A stretch of DNA of 64,000 bases, from the NCBI GenBank assembly GCA_964036665.1, contig OZ038528.1, positions 9,554,501 through 9,618,500 of the forward strand, read 5' to 3'. This DNA comes from Gordius sp. MW1. Its lineage: Eukaryota > Nematomorpha > Gordioida > Gordea > Gordiidae. A program made the position numbers and the translations under genes. Shown here piece after piece: positions 49,441 through 63,278 of this stretch. The notes beneath the pieces are model-generated. The model worked only from the letters and a program-made list of their open reading frames with translations. It ran no database searches and was not told the origin of the DNA. The number at the start of each line of letters is the position of its first letter. Within the stretch, counting starts at the first letter, position 1.

Positions 49441-51750
49441 AAAAGACAACGTTTTATTGTTGCGATTAGTTTGTTGTATCGCAACGTGATGCTTAATTTT
49501 TGAAAATGGCTCTATGCGATCATGATTTCAAAGTAATAGTTTTCAGATTCTGATAAGTTTTTACATGGGATCATGGAAACCACGTCTGAAAACGACAACT
49601 TTCAACGGATGCATACGGTTGAAAGAAAAATATGTGAAAAATTTTGAGGTAAAAATATTTATTTTTTTCGATTCTATGTGAAAGAGCATGAAAAAATATA
49701 TAAAAGTAAGCCAATTTGAGAATCCTATTATATTCGATTGACTTCCGAAAAGAGGTTTTAAGCTGCGAGAACTATCATTTTGACAAAAGGCAACGTTTTA
49801 TTGTTGCGATTAGTTTGTTGTATCGCAACGTGAGTGCTTAATTTTTCAAAAATGCACTATGCGATCATGATTTTAAAGTAATAGTTTTCTGATTCTGATA
49901 AATTTTTAATTTTTATCATCGAAACCACGTCTGAAAACGACAACTTTCATCGGATGCATACGGTTGAAAGAAAAATATGTGAAAAATTTTGAGGTAAAAA
50001 TATTTATTTTTTTCGATTCTATGTGAAAGTGCATGAAAAAATATATAAAAGTAAGCCAATTTGAGAATCCTATTATCCTCGATTTACTTCCGAAAAGAGG
50101 TTTTAAGCTGCCAGAACTATTCATTTTGACAAAAGACAACGTTTTATTGTTGCGATTAGTTTGTTGTATCGCAACGTGAGTGCTTAATTATTAAAAATGG
50201 CTCTATGCGATCATGATTTCAAAGTAATAGTTTTCAGATTCTGATAAATTTTTACTTGGGATCATAGAAAGACGTCTGAAAACGACAACTTTCATCGGAT
50301 GCATACGGTTGAAAGAAAAATATGTGAAAAATTTTGAGGTAAAAATATTTATTTTTTTCGATTCTATGTGAAAGAGCATGAAAAAATATATAAAAGTAAG
50401 CCAATTTGAGAATCCTATTATATTCGATTGACTTCCGAAAAGAGGTTTTAAGCTGCGAGAACTATCATTTTGACAAAAGGCAACGTTTTATTGTTGCGAT
50501 TAGTTTGTTGTATTGCAACGTGATGCTTAATTTTTGAAAATGGCTCTATGCGATCATGATTTCAGAGTAATAGTTTTTAGATTCTGATAAATTTTTACTT
50601 GGGATCATGGAAACCACGTCTGAAAACGACAACTTTCATCGGATGAATACGGTTCAAAGAAAAATATGTGAAAAATTTTGAGGTAAAAATATTTATTTTT
50701 TTCGATTCTATGTGAAAGAGCATGAAAAAATATATAAAAGTAAGCCAATTTGAGAATCCTATTATCCTCGATCGACTTCCGAAAAGAGGTTTAAAGCTGC
50801 GAGAACTATCATTTTGACAAAAGACAACGTTTTATTGTTGCGATTAGTTTGTTGTATCGCAACGTGAGTGCTTAATTTTTGAAAATGGCTCTATGCGATC
50901 ACGATTTTAAAGTAATAGTTTTCTGATTCTGATAAATTTTTACTTTTTATCATCGAAACCACGTCTGAAAACGACAACTTTCATCGGATGCATACGGTTG
51001 AAAGAAAAATATGTGAAAAATTTTGAGGCAAAAATATTTATTTTTTTCGATTCTATGTGAAAGAGCATAAAAAAATATATAAAAGTTAGCCAATTTGAGA
51101 ATCCTATTATCCTCGTTTTACTTCCGAAAAGAGGTTTTAAGCTGAGAGAACTATTCATTTTGACAAAAGACAACGTTTGATTGTTGCGATTAGTTTGTTG
51201 TATCGCAACGTGAGTGCTTAATTTTTGAAAATGGCTCTATGCGATCACGATTTTAAAGTAATAGTTTTCTGATTCTGATAAATTTTTACTTTTTATCATC
51301 GAACCACGTCTGAAAACGACAACTTTCATCGGATGCATACGGTTCAAAGAAAAATATGTGAAAAATATTGAGGTAAAAATATTTATTTTTTTCGATTCTA
51401 TGTGAAAGAGCATGAAAAAATATATAAAAGTAAGCCAATTTGAGAATACTATTATCCTCGATTGACTTCCGAAAAAAGGTTTTAAGCTGCGAGAACTATC
51501 ATTTTGACAAAAGGCAACGTTTTATTGTTGCGATTAGTTTGTTATATCGCAACGTGATGCTTTATTTTTGAAAATGGCTCTATGCGATCATGATTTCAAA
51601 GTAATAGTTTTCAGATTCTGATAAATTTTTACTTGGGATCATGGAAACCACGTCTGAAAACGACAACTTTCATCGGATGCATACGGTTGAAAGAAAAATA
51701 TGTGAAAATTTTTGAGGTAAAAATATTTATTTTTTTCAATTCTATGTGAA
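49090..51750 (+). repeat. 12-mer higher-order repeat, copy 2 (partial)
   Basis: Repeats 44960-47620 at 4,130 bp. Private changes include TTAATTATTAAAAATGG near 50190 and CTCGTTTTAC near 51113. The match ends near 51757, where CATAAAAA replaces CATGAAAAA. Confidence 0.75.
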
Positions 51751-52479
51751 AGAGCATAAAAAAATATATAAAAGTAAGCCAATTTGAGAATCCTATTATC
51801 CTCGATTGACTTCCGAAAAGAGGTTTTAAGTTGCGAGAACTATCATTTTGACAAAAGACAACGTTTTATTGTTGCGATTAGTTTGTTGTATCGCAACGTG
51901 AGTGCTTAATTTTTCAAAAATGCACTATGCGATCATGATTTAAAAGTAATAGTTTTCTGATTCTGATAAATTTTTAATTTTTATCATCGAAACCACGTCT
52001 GAAAACGACAACTTTCATCGGATGCATACGGTTGAAAGAAAAATATGTGAAAAATTTTGAGGTAAAAATATTTATTTTTTTAGATTCTATGTGAAAGAGC
52101 ATGAAAAAATATATAAAAGTAAGCCAATTTGAGAATCCTATTATCCTCGATTTACTTCCGAAAAGAGGTTTTAAGCTGCCAGAACTATCATTTTGACAAA
52201 AGACAACGTTTTATTGTTGCGATTAGTTTGTTGTATCGCAACGTGATGCTTAATTTTTGAAAATGGCTCTATGCGATCATGATTTCAGAGTAATAGTTTT
52301 TAGATTCTGATAAATTTTTACTTGGGATCATGGAAACCACGTCTGAAAACGACAACTTTCATCGGATGAATACGGTTCAAAGAAAAATATGTGAAAAATT
52401 TTGAGGTAAAAATATTTATTTTTTTAGATTCTATGTGAAAGACCATGAAAAAATATATAAAAGTAAGCCAATTTGAGAA
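51751..52479 (+). repeat. Satellite segment with TTTTTTTAGATTC variant
   Basis: Monomers with the TTTTTTTAGATTC state (near 52080, 52428 and 52768) replace the usual TTTCGATTC. Two adjacent units also share TTTCAGAGTAATAG (near 52283 and 52627). No gene was seen. Confidence 0.75.
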
Positions 52480-54546
52480 TCCTATTATATTCGATTGACT
52501 TCCGAAAAGAGGTTTTAAGCTGCGAGAACTATCATTTTGACAAAAGGCAACGTTTTATTGTTGCGATTAGTTTGTTGTATCGCAACGTGATTATTAATTT
52601 TTGAAAATGGCTCTATGCGATCATGATTTCAGAGTAATAGTTTTTAGATTCTGATAAATTTTTACTTGGGATCATGGAAACCACGTCTGAAAACGACAAC
52701 TTTCATCGGATGAATACGGTTCAAAGAAAAATATGTGAAAAATTTTGAGGTAAAAATATTTATTTTTTTAGATTCTATGTGAAAGAGCATGAAAAAATAT
52801 ATAAAAGTAAGCCAATTTGAGAATCCTATTATCCTCGATTTACTTCCGAAAAGAGGTTTTAAGCTGCCAGAACTATCATTTTGACAAAAGACAACGTTTT
52901 ATTGTTGCGATTAGTTAGTTGTATCGCAACGTGAGTGCTTAATTTTTAAAAAATGCACTATGCGATCATGATTTAAAAGTAATAGTTTTCTGATTCTGAT
53001 AAATTTTTAATTTTGATCATCGAAACCACGTCTGAAAACGACAACTTTCATCGGATGCATACGGTTGAAAGAAAAATATGTGAAAAATTTTGAGGTAAAA
53101 ATATTTATTTTTTTCGATTCTATGTGTAAGAGCATGAAAAAATATATAAAAGTAAGCCAATTTGAGAATCCTATTATCCTGATTGACTTCCGAAAAGAGG
53201 TTTAAAGCTGCGAGAACTATCATTTTGACAAAAGACAACGTTTTATTGTTGCGATTAGTTTGTTGTATCGCAACGTGATGCTTAATTTTTGAAAATGGCT
53301 CTATGCGATCATGATTTCAAAGTAATAGTTTTCAAATTCTGATAAGTTTTTACATGGGATCATGGAAACCACGTCTGAAAACGACAACTTTCAACGTATG
53401 CATGCGGTTTAAAGAAAAATATGTGAAAAATTTTGAGGTAAAAATATTTATTTTTTTCGATTCTCTGTGAAAGAGCATAAAAAAATATATAAAAGTAAGC
53501 CAATTTGAGAATCCTATTATATTCGATTGACTTCCGAAAAGAGGTTTTAAGCTGCGAGAACTATCATTTTGACAAAAGGCAACGTTTTATTGTTGCGATT
53601 AGTTTGTTGTATCGCAACGTGAGTGTTTAATTTTTGAAAATGGCTCTATGCGATCATGATTTCAAAGTAATAGTTTTCAGATTCTGATAAATTTTTACTT
53701 TTTATAATCGAAACCACGTCTGAAAACGACAACTTTCATCGGATGCATACGGTTGAAAGAAAAATAGGTGAAAAATTTTGAGGTAAAAATATTTATTTTT
53801 TTTGATTCTATGTGAAAGAGCATGAAAAAATATATAAAAGTAAGCCAATTTGAGAATCCTATTATCCTCCTTTGACTTCCGAAAAGAGGTTTTAAGCTGC
53901 GATAACTATCATTTTGACAAAACACAACGTTTTCTTGTTGCGATTTGTTTGTTGTATCGCAACGTGATACTTAATTTTTGAAAATGGCTCTATGCGATCA
54001 TGATTTCAAAGTAATAGTTTTCAGATTCTGATAAGTTTTTACTTGGGATCATGGAAACCACGTCTAAAAACCACAACTTTCATCGGATGAATACGGTTCA
54101 AAGAAAAATATGTGAAAATTTTTGAGGTAAAAATATTTATTTTTTTCGATTCTATGTGAAAGAGCATAAAAAAATATATAAAAGTAAGCCAATTTGAGAA
54201 TCCTATTATCCTGATTGACTTCCGAAAAGAGGTTTAAAGCTGCGAGAACTATCATTTTGACAAAAGACAACGTTTTATTGTTGCGATTAGTTTGTTGTTT
54301 CGCAACGTGATGCTTAATTTTTGAAAATGGCTCTATGCGATCATGATTTCAAAGTAATAGTTTTCAGATTCTGATAAGTTTTTACATGGGATCATGGAAA
54401 CCACGTCTGAAAACGACAACTTTCAACGGATGCATACGGTTGAAAGAAAAATATGTGAAAAATTTTGAGGTAAAAATATTTATTTTTTTCGATTCTATGT
54501 GAAAGAGCATGAAAAAATATATAAAAGTAAGCCAATTTGAGAATCC
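52480..54546 (+). repeat. 6-mer higher-order repeat (2,067 bp), copy 1
   Basis: Recurs downstream at 2,064-2,067 bp. The 3-bp difference is an insertion, GTAAGAAGAGC, near 55190 in copy 2. Copy 1 carries many private substitutions: ATGCATGCGGTTT near 53399, CTCTGTG near 53464, TTTATAATCG near 53701 and GATTTGTTTG near 53943. This makes it older or faster-changing than most pairs here. Confidence 0.7.
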
Positions 54547-56195
54547 TATTATATTCGATTGACTTCCGAAAAGAGGTTTTAAGCTGCGAGAACTATCATT
54601 TTGACAAAAGGCAACGTTTTATTGTTGCGATTAGTTTGTTGTATCGCAACGTGATGCTTAATTTTTGAAAATGGCTCTATGCGATCATGATTTCAGAGTA
54701 ATAGTTTTTAGATTCTGATAAATTTTTACTTGGGATCATGGAAACCACGTCTGAAAACGACAACTTTCATCGGATGAATACGGTTCAAAGAAAAATATGT
54801 GAAAAATTTTGAGGTAAAAATATTTATTTTTTTCGATTCTATGTGAAAGAGCATGAAAAAATATATAAAAGTAAGCCAATTTGAGAATCCTATTATCCTC
54901 GATTTACTTCCGAAAAGAGGTTTTAAGCTGCCAGAACTATCATTTTGACAAAAGACAACGTTTTATTGTTGCGATTAGTTTGTTGTATCGCAACGTGAGT
55001 GCTTAATTTTTCAAAAATGCACTATGCGATCATGATTTAAAAGTAATAGTTTTCTGATTCTGATAAATTTTTAATTTTGATCATCGAAACCACGTCTGAA
55101 AACGACAACTTTCATCGGATGCATACGGTTGAAAGAAAAATATGTGAAAAATTTTGAGGTAAAAATATTTATTTTTTTCGATTCTATGTGTAAGAAGAGC
55201 ATGAAAAAATATATAAAAGTAAGCCAATTTGAGAATCCTATTATCCTGATTGACTTCCGAAAAGAGGTTTAAAGCTGCGAGAACTATCATTTTGACAAAA
55301 GACAACGTTTTATTGTTGCGATTAGTTTGTTGTATCGCAACGTGATGCTTAATTTTTGAAAATGGCTCTATGCGATCATGATTTCAAAGTAATAGTTTTC
55401 AGATTCTGATAAGTTTTTACATGGGATCATGGAAACCACGTCTGAAAACGACAACTTTCAACGGATGCATACGGTTGAAAGAAAAATATGTGAAAAATTT
55501 TGAGGTAAAAATATTTATTTTTTTCGATTCTATGTGAAAGAGCATAAAAAAATATATAAAAGTAAGCCAATTTGAGAATCCTATTATATTCGATTGACTT
55601 CCGAAAAGAGGTTTTAAGCTGCGAGAACTATCATTTTGACAAAAGGCAACGTTTTATTGTTGCGATTAGATTGTTATATCGCAACGTGAGTGTTTAATTT
55701 TTGAAAATGGCTCTATGCGATCATGATTTCAAAGTAATAGTTTTCAGATTCTGATAAATTTTTACTTTTTATCATCGAAACCACGTCTGAAAACGACAAC
55801 TTTCATCGGATGCATACGGTTGAAAGAAAAATAGGTGAAAAATTTTGAGGTAAAAATATTTATTTTTTTCGATTCTATGTGAAAGAGCATGAAAAAATAT
55901 ATAAAAGTAAGCCAATTTGAGAATCCTATTATCCTCCTTTGACTTCCGAAAAGAGGTTTTAAGCTGCGATAACTATCATTTTGACAAAACACAACGTTTT
56001 CTTGTTGCGATTAGTTTGTTGTATCGCAACGTGATACTTAATTTTTGAAAATGGCTCTATGCGATCATGATTTCAAAGTAATAGTTTTCAGATTCTGATA
56101 AGTTTTTACTTGGGATCATGGAAACCACGTCTGAAAACCACAACTTTCATCGGATGAATACGGTTCAAAGAAAAATATGTGAAAGATTTTGAGGT
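54547..56195 (+). repeat. 6-mer higher-order repeat, copy 2 (partial)
   Basis: Matches 52480-54128 at about 2,067 bp. Shared rare states are CCTCCTTTGAC (about 53865 and 55932) and AAAACACAACG (53928 and about 55986). It ends where a CTATTCTATG monomer begins near 56215. Confidence 0.7.
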
Positions 56196-57660
56196 AAAAA
56201 TATTTTTTTTTCTATTCTATGTGAAAGAGCATAAAAAAATATATAAAAGTAAGCCAATTTGAGAATCCTATTATCCTCGATTGACTTCCGATAAGAGGTT
56301 TTAAGTTGCGAGAACTATCATTTTGACAAAAGACAACGTTTTATTGTTGCGATTAGTTTGTTGTATCGCAACGTGAGTGCTTAATTTTTCAAAAATGCAC
56401 TACGCGATCATGATTTTAAAGTAATAGTTTTCCGATTCTGATAAATTTTTAATTTTTATCATCGAAACCACGTCTGAAAACGACAACTTTCATCGGATGC
56501 ATACGGTTGAAAGAAAAATATGTGAAAAATTTTGAGGTAAAAATATTTATTTTTTTCGATTCTATGTGAAAGAGCATGAAAAAATATATAAAAGTAAGCC
56601 AATTTGAGAATCCTATTATCCTCGATTTACTTCCGAAAAGAGGTTTTAAGCTGCCAGAACTATTCATTTTGACAAAAGACAACGTTTTATTGTTGCGATT
56701 AGTTTTTTCGCAACGTGAGTGCTTAATTTTTGAAAATGGCTCTATGCGATCACGATTTCAAAGTAATAGTTTTCTGATTCTGATAAATTTTTACTTTTTA
56801 TCATCGAAACCACGTCTGAAAACGACAACTTTCATCGGATGCATACGGTTGAAAGAAAAATATGTGAAAAATTTTGAGGTAAAAATATTTTTTTTTCTAT
56901 TCTATGTGAAAGAGCATAAAAAAATATATAAAAGTAAGCCAATTTGAGAATCCTATTATCCTCGATTGACTTCCGAAAAGAGGTTTTAAGCTGAGAGAAC
57001 TATCATTTTGACAAAAGACAACGTTTTATTGTTGCGATTAGTTTGTTGTATCGCAACGTGATGCTTAATTTTTGAAAATGGCTCTATGCGATTATGATTT
57101 CAAAGTAATAGTTTTCAGATTCTGATAAGTTTTTACTTGGGATCATGGAAACCACGTCTGAAAACCACAACTTTCATCGGATTAAAACGGTTCAAAGAAA
57201 AATATGTGAAAAATTTTGAGGTAAAAATATTTATTTTTTTCGATTCTATGTAAAAGAGCATGAAAAAATATATAAAAGTAAGCCAATTTGAGAATCCTAT
57301 TATCCTCAATTTACTTCCGAAAAGAGGTTTTAAGCTGCCTGAACTATTCATTTTGACAAAAGACAACGTTTTATTGTTGCGATTAGTTTGTTGTATCGCA
57401 ACGTGAGTGCTTAATTTTTAAAAATGGCTCTATGCGATCATGATTTCAAAGTAATAGTTTTCAGATTCTGATAAATTTTTACTTGGGATCATAGAAACCA
57501 CGTCTGAAAACGACAACTTTCATCGGATGCATACGGTTGAAAGAAAAATATGTGAAAAATTTTGAGGTAAAAATATTTATTTTTTTCGATTCTATGTGAA
57601 AGAGCATAAAAAAGTATATAAAAGTAAGCCAATTTGAGAATCCTATTATATTCGATTGAG
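56196..57660 (+). repeat. Satellite segment, matches 63279-64000
   Basis: 56400-57121 recurs at 63279-64000 (offset 6,879 bp, 20 monomers) with shared CACTACGCGATC and TTTTCCGATTC, states not noticed elsewhere. Near 56704 a 4-bp loss gives AGTTTTTTCGCAAC, removing part of the inverted-repeat stem; the partner keeps it. No gene was seen. Confidence 0.8.
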
Positions 57661-59380
57661 TTCCGAAAAGAGGTTTTAAGCTGCGATAACTATCATTTTG
57701 ACAAAAGACAACGTTTTCTTGTTGCGATTTGTTGTATCGCAACGTGATACTTAATTTTTGAAAATGGCTCTATGCGATCATGATTTCAAAGTAATAGTTT
57801 TCAGATTCTGATAAGTTTTTACTTGGGATCATGGAAACCACGTCTGAAAACCACAACTTTCATCGGATTAAAACGGTTCAAAGAAAAATATGTGAAAAAT
57901 TTTGAGGTAAAAATATTTATTTTTTTCGATTCTATGTGAAAGAGCATGAATAAATATATAAAAGTAAGCCAATTTGAGAATCCTATTATCCTCAATTTAC
58001 TTCCGAAAAGAGGTTTTAAGCTGCGATAACTATCATTTTGACAAAAGACAACGTTTTATTGTTGCGATTAGTTTGTTGTATCGCAACGTGATGCTTAATT
58101 TTTGAAAATGGCTAAATGCGATCATGATTTCAAAGTAATAGTTTTCAGATTCTGATAAATTTTTACTTGCGATCATCGAAACCACGTCTGAAAACGACAA
58201 CTTTCATCGGATGAATACGGTTCAAAAAAAAATATGTGAAAAATTTTGAGGTAAAAATATTTATTTTTTTCAATTCTATGTGAAAGAGCATAAAAAAATA
58301 TATAAAAGTAAGCCAATTTGAGAATCCTATTATCCTCGATTGACTTCCGAAAAGAGGTTTTAAGTTGCGAGAACTATCATTTTGACAAAAGACAACGTTT
58401 TATTGTTGCGATTAGTTTGTTGTATCGCAACGTGAGTGCTTAATTTTTCAAAAATGCACTATGCGATCATGATTTAAAAGTAATAGTTTTCTGATTCTGA
58501 TAAATTTTTCATTTTTATCATCGAAACCACGTCTGAAAACGACAACTTTCATCGGATGCATACGGTTGAAAGAAAAATATGTGAAAAATTTTGAGGTAAA
58601 AATATTTATTTTTTTCGATTCTATGTAAAAGAGCATGAAAAAATATATAAAAGTAAGCCAATTTGAGAATCCTATTATCCTCAATTTACTTCCGAAAAGA
58701 GGTTTTAAGCTGCCTGAACTATTCATTTTGACAAAAGACAACGTTTTATTGTTGCGATTAGTTTGTTGTATCGCAACGTGAGTGCTTAATTTTTAAAAAT
58801 GGCTCTATGCGATCATGATTTCAAAGTAATAGTTTTCAGATTCTGATAAATTTTTACTTGCGATCATCGAAACCACGTCTGATGACGACAACTTTCATCG
58901 GATGCATACGGTTGAAAGAAAAATATGTGAAAAATTTTGAGGTAAAAATATTTATTTTTTTCGATTTTATGTGAAAGAGCATGAAAAAATATATAAAAGT
59001 AAGCCAATTTGAGAATCCTATTATCCTCGATTGACTTCCGAAAAGAGGTTTTAAGCTGCGATAACTATCATTTTGACAAAAGACAACGTTTTATTGTTGC
59101 GATTAGTTTGTTGTATCGCAACGTGAGTGCTTAATTTTTAAAAATGGCTCTATGCGATCATGATTTCAAAGTAATAGTTTTCAGATTCTGATAAATTTTT
59201 ACTTGCGATCATCGAAACCACGTCTGAAAACGACAACTTTCATCGGATGCATACGGTTGAAAGAAAAATATGTGAAAAATTTTGAGGTAAAAATATTTAT
59301 TTTTTTCGATTCTATGTAAAAGAGCATGAAAAAATATATAAAAGTAAGCCAATTTGAGAATCCTATTATCCTCAATTTAC
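57661..59380 (+). repeat. 5-mer higher-order repeat (1,720 bp), copy 1
   Basis: Recurs at 59381. Shared rare states: GCGATTTGTTGTATCGC, GGATTAAAACGG, CATGAATAAATAT, GGCTAAATGCG, CTTGCGATCATCG, TTCAAAAAAAAATATG, TTTTTCATTTTT and GCCTGAACTATTC. GATGACGAC near 58881 is private. Confidence 0.85.
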
Positions 59381-60515
59381 TTCCGAAAAGAGGTTTTAAG
59401 CTGCGATAACTATCATTTTGACAAAAGACAACGTTTTCTTGTTGCGATTTGTTGTATCGCAACGTGATACTTAATTTTTGAAAATGGCTCTATGCGATCA
59501 TGATTTCAAAGTAATAGTTTTCAGATTCTGATAAGTTTTTACTTGGGATCATGGAAACCACGTCTGAAAACCACAACTTTCATCGGATTAAAACGGTTCA
59601 AAGAAAAATATGTGAAAAATTTTGAGGTAAAAATATTTATTTTTTTCGATTCTATGTGAAAGAGCATGAATAAATATATAAAAGTAAGCCAATTTGAGAA
59701 TCCTATTATCCTCAATTTACTTCCGAAAAGAGGTTTTAAGCTGCGATAACTATCATTTTGACAAAAGACAACGTTTTATTGTTGCGATTAGTTTGTTGTA
59801 TCGCAACGTGATGCTTAATTTTTGAAAATGGCTAAATGCGATCATGATTTCAAAGTAATAGTTTTCAGATTCTGATAAATTTTTACTTGCGATCATCGAA
59901 ACCACGTCTGAAAACGACAACTTTCATCGGATGAATACGGTTCAAAAAAAAATATGTGAAAAATTTTGAGGTAAAAATATTTATTTTTTTCAATTCTATG
60001 TGAAAGAGCATAAAAAAATATATAAAAGTAAGCCAATTTGAGAATCCTATTATCCTCGATTGACTTCCGAAAAGAGGTTTTAAGTTGCGAGAACTATCAT
60101 TTTGACAAAAGACAACGTTTTATTGTTGCGATTAGTTTGTTGTATCGCAACGTGAGTGCTTAATTTTTCAAAAATGCACTATGCGATCATGATTTAAAAG
60201 TAATAGTTTTCTGATTCTGATAAATTTTTCATTTTTATCATCGAAACCACGTCTGAAAACGACAACTTTCATCGGATGCATACGGTTGAAAGAAAAATAT
60301 GTGAAAAATTTTGAGGTAAAAATATTTATTTTTTTCGATTCTATGTAAAAGAGCATGAAAAAATATATAAAAGTAAGCCAATTTGAGAATCCTATTATCC
60401 TCAATTTACTTCCGAAAAGAGGTTTTAAGCTGCCTGAACTATTCATTTTGACAAAAGACAACGTTTTATTGTTGCGATTAGTTTGTTGTATCGCAACGTG
60501 AGTGCTTAATTTTTC
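59381..60515 (+). repeat. 5-mer higher-order repeat, copy 2 (first 1,135 bp)
   Basis: Over 1,135 bp I noticed no difference from 57661-58795, making this one of the youngest duplications in the window. At about 60516 the sequence switches from the expected TTTTTAAAAATGG to TTTTTCAAAAATGC. Confidence 0.85.
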
Positions 60516-62217
60516 AAAAATGCACTATGCGATCATGATTTAAAAGTAATAGTTTTCTGATTCTGATAAATTTTTCATTTTTATCATCGAAACCACGTCT
60601 GAAAACGACAACTTTCATCGGATGCATACGGTTGAAAGAAAAATATGTGAAAAATTTTGAGGTAAAAATATTTATTTTTTTCGATTCTATGTGAAAGAGC
60701 ATGAAAAAATATATAAAAGTAAGCCAATTTGAGAATCCTATTATCCTGATTGACTTCCGAAAAGAGGTTTAAAGCTGCGAGAACTATCATTTTGACAAAA
60801 GACAACGTTTTATTGTTGCGATTAGTTTGTTGTATCGCAACGTGATACTTAATTTTTGAAAATGGCTCTATGCGATCATGATTTCAAAGTAATTGTTTTC
60901 AGATTCTGATAAGTTTTTACATGGGATCATGGAAACCCCGTCTGAAAACCACAACTTTCATCGGATGAATACGGTTCAAAAAAAAATATGTGAAAAATTT
61001 TGAGGTAAAAATATTTATTTTTTTCAATTCTATGTGAAAGAGCATAAAAAAATATATAAAAGTAAGCCAATTTGAGAATCCTATTATCCTCGATTGACTT
61101 CCGAAAAGAGGTTTTAAGTTGCGAGAACTATCATTTTGACAAAAGACAACGTTTTATTGTTGCGATTAGTTTGTTGTATCGCAACGTGAGTGCTTAATTT
61201 TTCAAAAATGCACTATGCGATCATGATTTAAAAGTAATAGTTTTCTGATTCTGATAAATTTTTCATTTTTATCATCGAAACCACGTCTGAAAACGACAAC
61301 TTTCATCGGATGCATACGGTTGAAAGAAAAATATGTGAAAAATTTTGAGGTAAAAATATTTATTTTTTTCGATTCTATGTGAAAGAGCATGAATAAATAT
61401 ATAAAAGTAAGCCAATTTGAGAATCCTATTATCCTCAATTTACTTCCGAAAAGAGGTTTTAAGCTGCGATAACTATCATTTTGACAAAAGACAACGTTTT
61501 CTTGTTGCGATTAGTTTGTTGTATCGCAACGTGATACTTAATTTTTGAAAATGGCTCTATGCGATCATGATTTCAAAGTAATTGTTTTCAGATTCTGATA
61601 AGTTTTTACATGGGATCATGGAAACCACGTCTGAAAACCACAACTTTCATCGGATGAATACGGTTCAAAAAAAAATATGTGAAAAATTTTGAGGTAAAAA
61701 TATTTATTTTTTTCAATTCTATGTGAAAGAGCATAAAAAAATATATAAAAGTAAGCCAATTTGAGAATCCTATTATCCTCGATTGACTTCCGAAAAGAGG
61801 TTTTAAGTTGCGAGAACTATCATTTTGACAAAAGACAACGTTTTATTGTTGCGATTAGTTTGTTGTATCGCAACGTGAGTGCTTAATTTTTCAAAAATGC
61901 ACTATGCGATCATGATTTAAAAGTAATAGTTTTCTGATTCTGATAAATTTTTCATTTTTATCATCGAAACCACGTCTGAAAACGACAACTTTCATCGGAT
62001 GCATACGGTTGAAAGAAAAATATGTGAAAAATTTTGAGGTAAAAATATTTATTTTTTTCGATTCTATGTGAAAGAGCATGAAAAAATATATAAAAGTAAG
62101 CCAATTTGAGAATCCTATTATCCTGATTGACTTCCGAAAAGAGGTTTAAAGCTGCGAGAACTATCATTTTGACAAAAGACAACGTTTTATTGTTGCGATT
62201 AGTTTGTTGTATCGCAA
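60516..62217 (+). repeat. 2-mer/4-mer mixed repeats
   Basis: 60841-61380 recurs at an offset of about 689-690 bp (shared GTAATTGTTTTCAG and TTCAAAAAAAAATATG). 60440-60840 recurs at 1,377 bp (61817-62217). Overlapping periodicities of two and four monomers suggest successive exchanges in the same place. Confidence 0.7.
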
Positions 62218-63278
62218 CGTGATGCTTAATTTTTGAAAATGGCTCTATGCGATCATGATTTCAAAGTAATAGTTTTCAGATTCTGATAAGTTTTTACATG
62301 GGATCATGGAAACCACGTCTGAAAACGACAACTTTCAACGGATGCATACGGTTGAAAGAAAAATATGTGAAAAATTTTGAGGTAAAAATATTTATTTTTT
62401 TCGATTCTATGTGAAAGAGCATGAAAAAATATATAAAAGTAAGCAAATTTGAGAATCCTATTATATTCGATTGACTTCCGAAAAGAGGTTTTAAGCTGCG
62501 AGAACTATCATTTTGACAAAAGGCAACGTTTTATTGTTGCGATTAGTTTGTTGTATCGCAACGTGAGTGCTTAATTTTTTAAAAATGCACTATGCGATCA
62601 TGATTTTAAAGTAATAGTTTTCTGATTCTGATAAATTTTTAATTTTTATCATCGATACCACGTCTGAAAACGACAACTTTCATCGGATGCATACGGTTGA
62701 AAGAAAAATATGTGAAAAATTTTGAGGTAAAAATATTTATTTTTTTCGATTTTATGTGAAAGAGCATGAAAAAATATATAAAAGTAAGCCAATTTGAGAA
62801 TCCTATTATCCTCGATTGACTTCCGAAAAGAGGTTTTAAGCTGCGATAACTATCATTTTGACAAAAGACAACGTTTTCTTGTTGCGATTAGTTTGTTGTA
62901 TCGCAACGTGATACTTAATTTTTGAAAATGGCTCTATGCGATCATGATTTCAAAGTAATTGTTTTCAGATTCTGATAAGTTTTTACATGGGATCATGGAA
63001 ACCACGTCTGAAAACCACCGTATTCATCGGATGAATACGGTTCAAAGAAAAATATGTGAAAAATTTTGAGGTAAAAATATTTATTTTTTTCAATTCTATG
63101 TGAAAGAGCATAAAAAAATATATAAAAGTAAGCCAATTTGAGAATCCTATTATCCTCGATTGACTTCCGAAAAGAGGTTTTAAGTTGCTAGAACTATCAT
63201 TTTGACAAAAGACAACGTTTTATTGTTGCGATTAGTTTGTTGTATCGCAACGTGAGTGCTTAATTTTTCAAAAATGCA
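62218..63278 (+). repeat. Satellite segment with a palindromic mutation
   Basis: Three-monomer type followed by a GTGATACTTA monomer. GCAAATTTG near 62443, ATCGATACC near 62652 and GTTGCTAGAAC near 63186 are private. The unusual palindrome at 63017-63041 is described separately. No gene was seen. Confidence 0.75.
63017..63041. other. 25-bp near-perfect palindrome, private to one monomer
   Basis: Arms of 12 bp (63017-63028 and 63030-63041) are exact reverse complements around a single G. In sister monomers, for example near 61640, the right arm is the same but the left arm reads ACAACTTTCATC, pairing over only about 6 bp. Four adjacent changed bases at 63019-63022 (AACT to CGTA) complete the palindrome. 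Confidence 0.85.
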
